The notes: generated from the sequence alone by a model not told the origin. A stretch of 5,957 bases of DNA from Chitinophagaceae bacterium (GCA_947472635.1 CANJDY010000181.1:1-5957), one strand, 5' to 3'; positions 1 through 5,957 are shown, counted from the stretch's first letter. A program made the numbers and translations.

Positions 1-110
1 CCTGGTTGCTGATAGGACGAGCAATTGAAACCTGCCCCTGTCAGTGAAAAAATCTCCAAAACCTGGTTCTTACAATTTTATTGCTAACTTTTTATTTCAA
101 TTTCATACAA

Positions 111-809
111 TTGGAAACAAATAACATTATAATCAGGGCAGCGTTACCTAGTGATAGTCATTACGCTTCCATTATTACCGAAGAAATGCAGTCTTCTGCA
201 AAGGCGCGTGGTACGGGTATTGCCAAAAGGTCGCCCGAATATATCGAAACAAAAATCAATGAAGGCAAAGCCGTTATTGCGGTTACTCCCGACGGGGATT
301 GGGTAGGCTTCTGCTATATTGAAGCATGGGGGCATGACCAGTTTGTTGCCAATAGTGGCTTGATTGTGGCCCCAGCTTTTCGAAAAAGTGGAGTGGCCAA
401 ACAAATTAAGCGCAAAATCTTTGATCTCTCAAAGGAAAAGTATCCTACCTCCAAAATATTTGGGTTAACAACTGGGTTGGCTGTAATGAAAATTAATTCA
501 GATCTTGGTTACGAGCCTGTCACTTACTCTGAGTTAACGGATGATGAAGAGTTTTGGGCAGGTTGCAAAAGTTGTGTAAACTATGACATCTTGATGAGCA
601 AGGAAAGGAAAAATTGCATGTGCACCGCCATGTTGTACGATCCAGCCGATCATTTTGAACCGGAAGAGACCAAGGAAGATTTCAAGCAAAATTCAAAATT
701 GTATGAGCGCTTCATGAAAATCAAGCAGAGTAGTTTGTTAAGTATTTTTAGAAAAAAGGAGGGTGGTAGCACTTCCAAATCATTGCTAAAAATGTTTTTT
801 TTTCAATAA
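111..809 (+). CDS. GNAT-family N-acyltransferase heading the arginine operon; candidate N-acyl(succinyl/acetyl)glutamate synthase
   Basis: Seen: a 232-residue protein if started at TTG 111. It has a GNAT fold core, with the acyl-CoA-binding motif around residues 83-97 (GLIVAPAFRKSGVAK, fitting the V-x-P-x-x-R-x-x-G-x-[GA] pattern) and a following helix. A later GYEPVTY segment is typical of the C-terminal GNAT strand. Beyond the core lies a cysteine cluster, C152-x2-C155-x13-C169-x-C171, then a basic tail ending in a 9-T run (795-803). No in-frame ATG exists between the upstream stop (TGA 45-47) and the conserved core. TTG 81 would add ten hydrophobic residues, while TTG 111 gives the N-terminus METNNIIIRA, which fits the family better. 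Inference: as first gene of an arg operon with no other acylating enzyme visible, it probably transfers an acyl group from acyl-CoA to glutamate. Established knowledge does not fix the acyl donor. Some other GNAT activity is possible. The gap to argG is 58 bases. Confidence 0.8.
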   Translation: METNNIIIRAALPSDSHYASIITEEMQSSAKARGTGIAKRSPEYIETKINEGKAVIAVTPDGDWVGFCYIEAWGHDQFVANSGLIVAPAFRKSGVAKQIKRKIFDLSKEKYPTSKIFGLTTGLAVMKINSDLGYEPVTYSELTDDEEFWAGCKSCVNYDILMSKERKNCMCTAMLYDPADHFEPEETKEDFKQNSKLYERFMKIKQSSLLSIFRKKEGGSTSKSLLKMFFFQ

Positions 810-867
810 TACAGCAGCAGTTGTTTTTACCTTTTTAATAGAATAAGTGAAAAATTAGTATACCAAC

Positions 868-2112
868 ATGGAAGATAATGTAACAATCAAACAGGCCGAA
901 GATCAGTCAACTAAAAGATCAGTGGTAGTAGGATTCAGTGGCGGACTGGATACGACTTTTTGTGTAAAATACCTGACTATTGAAAAAGGATATGAGGTCC
1001 ATTCAGTGGTTGTAAATACTGGCGGGTTTACCAGTGCTGAATTAGAGCAAATTGAAGCCCATGCCTACCGCTTGGGTGTAAAAACGCATACAGCCATCGA
1101 TGCGGTAGAAAGCTATTATGACAAAATTATTAAATTTCTGATTTACGGAAATGTATTAAAGAATAACACCTATCCCTTAAGTGTAAGCGCAGAAAGATTG
1201 AGCCAAGCATTGTTTATTGCAGAGCATGTAAAAAAGATGAAGGCATCCGCAGTTGTTCATGGAAGTACCGGTGCAGGAAACGACCAGGTAAGGTTTGATA
1301 TGGTGTTTAATATTATGATTCCAGGGGTGGAAATTATTACTCCCATCAGGGATATGAAATTAAGCAGGGAAGAAGAAATAACCTACTTGAAATCTAAAGG
1401 AGTGGCCATGAACTTTGAAAAGTCGATGTATTCCATCAATAAGGGATTGTGGGGAACTAGTGTGGGGGGTAAAGAAACACTTAACAGCAACGGGATGTTG
1501 CCAGAAGAAGCCTGGCCTACTCAGGTTTCAGCATCAGAAGCACGCAGTTTGGTGCTTGAATTTATTAGGGGTGAACTTAGTTCTGTTGATGGAATAAAAT
1601 TTGACCATCCTACCCAGGCAATTCAAAAAATACAAAGCATTGCTGGTGCATATGGTATTGGAAGGGATATTCATATCGGCGATACAATCATTGGCATTAA
1701 AGGAAGAGTGGGTTTTGAGGCTGCTGCTCCAATGGTAATTATTAAAGCGCACCATGCATTAGAAAAACATGTTTTAACCAAATGGCAGTTGAACTGGAAA
1801 GACCAGTTGGCTTTGTTTTATGGCAACTGGTTGCATGAGGGACAAATTCTAGATCCTGTAATGAGAGATATGGAGGCATTCCTTGAAAGTTCACAGCAAA
1901 ATGTAACTGGTAAAGTTTTTGTAGAGTTGATGCCCTATCGGTTTCAAATTACTGGAATTGAGTCACCCTATGATTTAATGAGTAGTAAGTTTGGAAAATA
2001 CGGAGAGATGAATAATGGATGGACCGGTGAAGATGTAAGAGGATTTACAAAAATATTTGGCAATCAAACGATGATTTATCACCAGGTAAAAGAAAATACG
2101 GATGGAAAATAA
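868..2112 (+). CDS. argG: Argininosuccinate synthase, divergent Bacteroidota type
   Basis: Cytoplasmic ligase that joins citrulline and aspartate using ATP (giving AMP and PPi) to form argininosuccinate, the penultimate step of arginine synthesis. Seen: 414 residues, close to the family's usual 400. The N-type ATP pyrophosphatase loop SGGLDT is at residues 24-29. The aspartate/ATP segment GSTGAGNDQVRF is at 132-143. The YSINKGLWG...S segment is at 188-198, with Ser189 and Ser198 matching the two citrulline-contacting serines of human ASS1. The C-terminal part (from about 264) is divergent: ungapped by-eye alignment of GIGRDIHIGDTIIGIKGR to human ASS1 places Gly271 at human Glu270 and Phe283 at human Tyr282, both citrulline contacts. 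I recall the same variant segment in other Bacteroidota ArgG proteins. The ATG start gives a short unconserved 17-residue leader before the first strand. It overlaps argC by 11 bases, which suggests translational coupling. Confidence 0.95.
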   Translation: MEDNVTIKQAEDQSTKRSVVVGFSGGLDTTFCVKYLTIEKGYEVHSVVVNTGGFTSAELEQIEAHAYRLGVKTHTAIDAVESYYDKIIKFLIYGNVLKNNTYPLSVSAERLSQALFIAEHVKKMKASAVVHGSTGAGNDQVRFDMVFNIMIPGVEIITPIRDMKLSREEEITYLKSKGVAMNFEKSMYSINKGLWGTSVGGKETLNSNGMLPEEAWPTQVSASEARSLVLEFIRGELSSVDGIKFDHPTQAIQKIQSIAGAYGIGRDIHIGDTIIGIKGRVGFEAAAPMVIIKAHHALEKHVLTKWQLNWKDQLALFYGNWLHEGQILDPVMRDMEAFLESSQQNVTGKVFVELMPYRFQITGIESPYDLMSSKFGKYGEMNNGWTGEDVRGFTKIFGNQTMIYHQVKENTDGK

Positions 2113-3085
2113 AATCAAAGTTGGAATTATTGGCGGTGCAGGCTATACCGGAGGTGAGCTGATTCGGATATTATTGAATCATCCAACTGTATCGATAACA
2201 TTTGTTCAAAGCAATAGTAATGCCGGTAAACCGTTACATGCGGTACATCAAGACCTGTTGGGGGAAACAACTATTTATTTTACCGCTGAGATTAACCAAA
2301 AAATTGATGTTCTTTTTTTATGCCTTGGACATGGTGATTCGAAAATGTTTTTAGCAGTCAATATTATTGATGAAAAAATAAAAGTAATTGATCTAAGTCA
2401 GGATTTTAGGCTTTCCAATCATTCAACTATTAACAACAGAAATTTCGTTTACGGCTTGCCGGAATTAAATAAAGAGCAGATAAAATTAGCTAGTAATATT
2501 GCCAACCCGGGATGTTTTGCAACTGCATTACAGATGGGTTTATTGCCGCTGGCAAAGGCAGGGCTTCTGAAAGACGTTTACGCTACTGGCATCACGGGCT
2601 CTACGGGAGCAGGGCAAGGGCTTAGTGCGACCTCTCATTTTAGTTGGAGGGCAAATAATATACAAGCATATAAAACCCTTGAGCACCAGCATCTATTTGA
2701 AATAGGCCAATCTCTCCATCAGCTGCAGCCAGCAAACGATATTGCTATCAATTTTGTGCCCTGGAGAGGAGATTTTACAAGAGGTATTTTTATCAGTTCT
2801 CAATTAAAAAGCAACGAGTCGTTGGAACAATTGTTTACTTTATATACTGACTATTTTTCATCCCATCCATTTACTACCATAAGCAAAGATCCTATCTGTT
2901 TAAAGCAGATTGTAAATACTAATAAATGTGTTATTCATCTTGAAAAAGTAGGTGAAAATTTAGTTGTTCATTCAGCTATCGATAATTTATTAAAAGGTGC
3001 CAGCGGACAGGCCGTTCAAAATATGAACATTATGTTTGGCCTAGAAGAAACAACTGGATTAAAATTAAAGGCGGCAGGGTTTTAG
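2102..3085 (+). CDS. argC: N-acetyl/N-succinyl-gamma-glutamyl-phosphate reductase
   Basis: Cytoplasmic NADPH-dependent reductase that converts N-acylglutamyl-5-phosphate to the N-acylglutamate semialdehyde, the third step of the acylated arginine pathway. Seen: 327 residues, in the short range for the family. The Rossmann dinucleotide motif GGAGYTGGEL is at residues 11-20. The catalytic cysteine lies in NPGCFATA (Cys138). Another conserved motif is GSTGAGQG (166-173), and SGQAVQNMN (301-309) is the C-terminal family signature. His197 in EHQHLFEIGQ sits 59 residues after the cysteine, the same spacing as the Cys158/His217 pair of the Mycobacterium tuberculosis enzyme, so the catalytic pair looks intact. 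The ATG lies inside the end of argG in a different frame. Given the Val at the specificity position of the ArgF' in this operon, the acyl group is probably succinyl. That is inference, and nothing in ArgC itself was used to decide it. Confidence 0.95.
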   Translation: MENKIKVGIIGGAGYTGGELIRILLNHPTVSITFVQSNSNAGKPLHAVHQDLLGETTIYFTAEINQKIDVLFLCLGHGDSKMFLAVNIIDEKIKVIDLSQDFRLSNHSTINNRNFVYGLPELNKEQIKLASNIANPGCFATALQMGLLPLAKAGLLKDVYATGITGSTGAGQGLSATSHFSWRANNIQAYKTLEHQHLFEIGQSLHQLQPANDIAINFVPWRGDFTRGIFISSQLKSNESLEQLFTLYTDYFSSHPFTTISKDPICLKQIVNTNKCVIHLEKVGENLVVHSAIDNLLKGASGQAVQNMNIMFGLEETTGLKLKAAGF

Positions 3086-3222
3086 GGGAAGAGTTTGTAA
3101 GTGCTGAGTTAAATGGTAAGGCTATTAGAACTGATTTTTTAAGATGATTGATTGTAAGCACATGAATTAAAAATAAACACGACCACTTATCAACTTGTCC
3201 AAAAAAATCAACCAATTATTCA
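3086..3222 (+). other. 137-base non-coding spacer between argC and argD
   Basis: This is the largest gap in the cluster. It is AT-rich with stops in all three forward frames and no credible gene. A 7-base direct repeat TTGTAAG occurs twice. I see no strong stem-loop followed by a T-run and no clear match to the Bacteroidota promoter (TTTG, then TAnnTTTG). It may be a transcribed spacer or may hold an internal promoter for argD-argF'-argB; the sequence does not decide this. Confidence 0.5.
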
Positions 3223-4353
3223 ATGAAATTATTCGACGTATATCCACTCAATGACATCACTATCGTAAAAGCGCAAGGCTCCTATGTTTGGGATGATGTT
3301 AATCAAAAATACCTTGACCTTTATGGAGGGCATGCTGTGATTTCAATTGGCCATACGCATCCGCACTATGTAAAGCGCTTGGAAGATCAATTGCATAAAG
3401 TTGGATTTTATTCTAATTCAATTAAAATACCATTACAGGTTCAGTTAGCTGAAAAACTGGGAAAGGTTTCTGATAAAGCCGATTATCAGTTATTCCTATG
3501 TAATTCAGGAGCTGAAGCCAATGAGAATGCTTTGAAACTGGCTTCTTTTTATAATGGAAGAAAAAAGATTATTGCATTTAAAAAGGGATTTCATGGAAGA
3601 ACATCTTTGGCGGTTGCAGTAACCGATAATCCCAGCATTGTTGCTCCCGTAAACGAAACAGATAATGTGTTGTTTCTTCCCTTTAATGATGAGCAGTCAC
3701 TAGAATCGGCCTTTTTGGAAAACGACATATCCTCGGTTATTGTGGAAGGTATTCAGGGAGTGGGAGGGATCAATGTGGCTACTAATAGTTTTTTACAAAA
3801 AATAAGAAGCCTTTGTGATCAATACAATGCTGTTTTTATCGCGGATTCGGTGCAGTGTGGTTATGGAAGGAGTGGAAAATTTTATGCCCACGATTTTAGT
3901 GGTGTGAATGCAGATATTTATACCATGGCAAAGGGTATGGGCAATGGGTTTCCAATAGGGGCGATTTCTATTGCACCAAAAATTCAACCCAAACATTTTA
4001 TGTTGGGAACCACTTTTGGAGGCAACCATTTAGCTTGTGCTGCAGCCTTAGCAGTATTGGAAGTGATGGAAGAAGAGGACTTACTGAATAATGCAGCGGA
4101 AATGGGGGATTATTTGATAGCAGCATTGAATAAATTACCAGCTATCAAAGAAGTAAGGGGAAAAGGGTTAATGATTGGTATCGAACTTCCGGAGGAATTC
4201 AAAATGGTAAAAAGAAACTTACTTTTCAATCACAAAATTTTTACAGGAGAGGCAAAACCGAATGTTATCAGGTTGTTGCCAGCACTCAATATTTCAAAAG
4301 TAGAAGCAGATATTTTTTTAGCAGCCTTAGAAAAAGAATTAAATGGCCTTTAG
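3223..4353 (+). CDS. argD: N-acetyl/N-succinylornithine aminotransferase (class III PLP-dependent)
   Basis: Transfers the amino group of glutamate to N-acylglutamate semialdehyde, making N-acylornithine; a cytoplasmic PLP enzyme. Seen: 376 residues, slightly shorter than the usual 390-400. Phosphate-binding NSGAEANE is at 94-101 and FHGR at 123-126. The cofactor aspartate Asp208 is in ADSVQCGYGRSG. The Schiff-base lysine Lys237 is in TMAKGMGNGFPIG. TTFGGNHLA (263-271) is the family loop, and Arg350 in NVIRLLP is the substrate-carboxylate arginine. Odd points: the usual EPIQGEGG motif reads EGIQGVGG (175-182), so the second Glu (human ornithine aminotransferase Glu235, the gate paired with Arg413) is Val180; and DEVQTG reads DSVQCG. 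I associate both with Bacteroidota homologues. The start ATG has no Shine-Dalgarno but an AT-rich lead, as is usual in the phylum. The operon context makes ArgD the best call over other class III aminotransferases. Confidence 0.92.
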   Translation: MKLFDVYPLNDITIVKAQGSYVWDDVNQKYLDLYGGHAVISIGHTHPHYVKRLEDQLHKVGFYSNSIKIPLQVQLAEKLGKVSDKADYQLFLCNSGAEANENALKLASFYNGRKKIIAFKKGFHGRTSLAVAVTDNPSIVAPVNETDNVLFLPFNDEQSLESAFLENDISSVIVEGIQGVGGINVATNSFLQKIRSLCDQYNAVFIADSVQCGYGRSGKFYAHDFSGVNADIYTMAKGMGNGFPIGAISIAPKIQPKHFMLGTTFGGNHLACAAALAVLEVMEEEDLLNNAAEMGDYLIAALNKLPAIKEVRGKGLMIGIELPEEFKMVKRNLLFNHKIFTGEAKPNVIRLLPALNISKVEADIFLAALEKELNGL

Positions 4354-4416
4354 TTTTTTGAGCAATGCCAAGCCAAACAATATGAAATTATTTTATTATT
4401 CCCTTAACTCCTTACC

Positions 4417-5439
4417 ATGAGTTCATCTAATTTAAAAAGTTTGCTTCAAGGCGCTTCCTCCGGGGAGGGTAGTTTGAATTTTATTTCTGTAAAGGACGTT
4501 GCGGATATCAATGGGTTGGTATCAAAGGCCTTGGCCTATAAGGCCAACCCTTTTGCAGACAGGCATTTAGGCGTTAATAAAAGAATAGGGCTTTTATTTT
4601 TAAATCCCTCTTTACGTACGAGGATAAGTACCCAGTTAGCTGCAGCTAATCTTGGGATGGAGGCCATTGTTTTTAATGTAGATAAAGAAGGGTGGGCATT
4701 GGAATTTGAGGAGGGGGCTATCATGAGCGGAACCACTGTGGAACATGTAAAGGATGCTGCACCAATATTGGGGCAGTACTTTGATATACTTTGTATTCGT
4801 ACATTTCCTTCTTTAAAAAATAGGGAAGATGATTACAGTGAATTGGTGATGAATTCTTTTATGCAATTTGCTGGTGTGCCGATTGTAAGTTTGGAAAGTT
4901 CAACATTGCATCCTCTTCAGTCTTTAACAGATATCCTTACCATTCAAGAATGTTTGAATAATTTCCCATTGGCGGAAAAGCGTAAGCCAAAAGTGGTATT
5001 AACTTGGGCGCCGCATGTAAAACCCTTACCACAGTGTGTTGCCAATAGTTTTGCAGAATGGGTCAACGCATGGGGAGAAGCTGAATTTGTGATTACGCAT
5101 CCCGAAGACTATGAACTCTCATCAGCGTATACCCAAGGGGCAACTATCCTACATAACCAGGAGGATGCATTAAAGGGAGCTGATTTTGTATATGTTAAAA
5201 ATTGGAGTACCTATACTGATTATGGCAAAATTTATAGTAATGATCGGTCATGGATGCTTACGCAAGAAAAATTAAAGTTAACCCATCATGCAAAAGTGAT
5301 GCATTGTTTACCGGTACGCAGAAATGTAGAGCTAAGTGATGAAGTGTTGGATAGCAGCAGCAGTATTGTAACACAACAGGCAGGTAATAGAGTTTGGGCC
5401 GCTCAGGCAGTGTTGAGTGAGCTTTTAAATAAGAAATAA
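4417..5439 (+). CDS. argF': N-succinylornithine carbamoyltransferase (SOTCase-type)
   Basis: Transfers a carbamoyl group from carbamoyl phosphate to the side-chain amine of an N-acylornithine, giving N-acylcitrulline; this branch replaces ordinary ornithine carbamoyltransferase. Seen: carbamoyl-phosphate motif SLRTR at 65-69; HPLQSLTD at 165-172; TWAPHVKPLPQ at 196-206; KNW at 261-263; HCLPVRR at 296-302. These match the B. fragilis ArgF' family closely, not standard ArgF. In MSGTTVEH (103-110), Val108 aligns with Pro90 of B. fragilis SOTCase and Glu92 of Xanthomonas campestris AOTCase. Published mutagenesis, as I remember it, showed that E92P, E92S, E92V or E92A turns AOTCase into SOTCase, so Val predicts N-succinylornithine as substrate. 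The 340-residue length is about 20 longer than B. fragilis SOTCase, all at the N-terminus. An in-frame TTG at 4474 behind GGAGG would give the usual length, so the ATG at 4417 may be wrong. Confidence 0.92.
   Translation: MSSSNLKSLLQGASSGEGSLNFISVKDVADINGLVSKALAYKANPFADRHLGVNKRIGLLFLNPSLRTRISTQLAAANLGMEAIVFNVDKEGWALEFEEGAIMSGTTVEHVKDAAPILGQYFDILCIRTFPSLKNREDDYSELVMNSFMQFAGVPIVSLESSTLHPLQSLTDILTIQECLNNFPLAEKRKPKVVLTWAPHVKPLPQCVANSFAEWVNAWGEAEFVITHPEDYELSSAYTQGATILHNQEDALKGADFVYVKNWSTYTDYGKIYSNDRSWMLTQEKLKLTHHAKVMHCLPVRRNVELSDEVLDSSSSIVTQQAGNRVWAAQAVLSELLNKK
4464..4468 (+). promoter_or_regulatory. Shine-Dalgarno-like GGAGG before an alternative argF' start
   Basis: GGAGG lies inside a G-rich run, five bases before an in-frame TTG (4474-4476). 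Starting there yields MNFISVKDVAD, which lines up with the N-terminus of B. fragilis SOTCase (MKKFTCVQDI). The ATG at 4417 has no such site. Bacteroidota rarely depend on Shine-Dalgarno pairing, so this is suggestive only. Confidence 0.3.
4513..4550 (+). repeat. Nested competing inverted repeats inside argF'
   Basis: TTGGCC (4531-4536) and GGCCAA (4542-4547) form a perfect 6-base hairpin around TATAA. The same right arm also belongs to a second pair, GGGTTGG (4513-4519) with CCAACCC (4544-4550), so the two stems exclude each other. The region is coding (residues 33-45 of the long form). The repeats are real in sequence; any function in RNA is speculative, and runs of GCC codons could produce them by chance. 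Confidence 0.3.
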
Positions 5440-5957
5440 TGGAACAACTATTGGTAATAAAAATTGGCGGAAATGTGATTGACAATGCAGCTGCATTGCA
5501 ATCCTTTCTTGAAAAATTTTCCACTATCAAAACCAAAAAAATATTGGTGCATGGAGGTGGAAAAATTGCCACAAAGATTGGAGATCAATTGGGGATCCAA
5601 TCCAATTATATCAATGGAAGAAGAGTAACCGATGCAGCAACTATCGACCTTGTAACGATGGTGTACGGAGGGTTGGTGAATAAAAAAATTATTGCAAAAT
5701 TACAATCATTACAATGCAATGCTATCGGATTAACCGGCGCAGATGCTAATGTCATCCCAGCGTCCAAACGGCCAGTGGTTTATCCAATTGCAAATGATGA
5801 AGTGACTGTTGGAAGCGATATGCAGGGTATCGATTACGGTTTTGTAGGGGATATTAAGGTAGCGGATCTGGGTATTCAAAATTTAGAACTATTGCTTTCC
5901 AACAATTTTACATTGGTATTTGCTCCACTTACCCATGATAGGGATGGACAAATATTA
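5439..5957 (+). CDS. argB: N-acetyl/N-succinylglutamate kinase, 5' part (runs off the window)
   Basis: Phosphorylates the gamma-carboxylate of N-acylglutamate with ATP, the second step of the pathway. It belongs to the amino acid kinase family. Seen: 173 open codons from the ATG to the window edge with no stop. Catalytic/phosphate-binding KIGGN is at residues 8-12 (Lys8 as in E. coli ArgB). HGGGK is at 38-42. The N-acylglutamate-binding arginine lies in GRRVTDA (Arg62). GLTGADA is at 97-103 and VGDI at 136-139. The missing part, roughly 85-90 residues by the family length, should hold the catalytic Asp and second Lys of the ATP site. The argF' stop TAA shares its last A with this ATG (TAATG), a classic stop-start junction for coupled translation. 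Arginine feedback sensitivity cannot be judged from this fragment, but no N-terminal helix extension of the arginine-sensitive type is present. Confidence 0.95.
   Translation, partial: MEQLLVIKIGGNVIDNAAALQSFLEKFSTIKTKKILVHGGGKIATKIGDQLGIQSNYINGRRVTDAATIDLVTMVYGGLVNKKIIAKLQSLQCNAIGLTGADANVIPASKRPVVYPIANDEVTVGSDMQGIDYGFVGDIKVADLGIQNLELLLSNNFTLVFAPLTHDRDGQIL

Noticed and set aside
1..80. Possible end of an upstream gene or RNA gene on either strand.
   Set aside because: Short open stretches exist, for example a frame ending at TGA 45-47 and a reverse-strand stretch, but none is recognisable, and no tRNA arm pairing could be formed.
144..404. Reverse-strand open frame under the GNAT gene, and similar reverse frames under argG, argD and argF'.
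   Set aside because: They lie wholly opposite well-supported coding sequences, show no family motifs and have unlikely composition; they are antisense shadows.
795..803. Nine-T run at the end of the GNAT gene, considered as a terminator or frameshift site.
   Set aside because: There is no GC-rich stem before it, and it lies within the last codons of an intact reading frame. A sequencing length error there would change only the last few residues.
828..835. TACCTTTT before argG, close to the Bacteroidota -7 element TAnnTTTG.
   Set aside because: The last base mismatches and no -33 TTTG lies at the right distance; the surrounding sequence is T-rich, so partial matches are expected.
3082..3147. 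Open frame continuing past the argC stop that reads EEFVSAELNGKAIRTDFLR then a stop.
   Set aside because: It has no start codon of its own, is out of frame with argC, and argC already ends at the family-typical place. It is too short to call a gene remnant.
3095..3161. GTGCT/AGCAC inverted pair and TTGTAAG direct repeat in the argC-argD spacer.
   Set aside because: Stems of five bases with a loop of about fifty bases, and a 7-base repeat in AT-rich DNA, are expected by chance.

Overview
The window is one strand-coherent piece of an arginine biosynthesis operon from a member of the Bacteroidota, most likely Chitinophagales/Sphingobacteriales-like. The taxonomic call rests on the moderately AT-rich sequence, start codons that mostly lack a Shine-Dalgarno sequence, and protein variants I associate with that phylum: an argF' transcarbamylase, a divergent ArgG, and an ArgD with a D-S-V-Q-C-G motif. 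Genus cannot be read from the sequence.

Layout, all on the + strand: (1) about 110 bases of AT-rich leader; (2) a GNAT-family acyltransferase (about 111-809, start uncertain) with a C-terminal CxxC...CxC cysteine cluster; (3) argG, argininosuccinate synthase (868-2112); (4) argC, N-acyl-glutamyl-phosphate reductase (2102-3085), overlapping argG by 11 bases; (5) a 137-base spacer; (6) argD, a class III PLP N-acylornithine aminotransferase (3223-4353); (7) argF', an N-acylornithine carbamoyltransferase (4417-5439); (8) the first 173 codons of argB, N-acylglutamate kinase (5439-5957), which runs off the right edge and shares one base with the argF' stop. No RNA gene, mobile element, CRISPR array or convincing terminator was seen.

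The genes fit one pathway. The GNAT protein would acylate glutamate, ArgB phosphorylates it, ArgC reduces it, ArgD transaminates it to N-acylornithine, and ArgF' carbamoylates that to N-acylcitrulline. A deacylase then gives citrulline, and ArgG joins it to aspartate. The deacylase (argE-like) and argH are not in the window and may lie downstream. ArgF' has Val at the position that separates N-acetyl- from N-succinylornithine transcarbamylases, so the operon probably uses N-succinyl intermediates, as in Bacteroides fragilis.

The pathway itself is known. The points worth following are the GNAT gene as candidate N-succinylglutamate synthase, substitutions in the citrulline pocket of ArgG, loss of the substrate-switch Glu in ArgD, and two start-codon questions.
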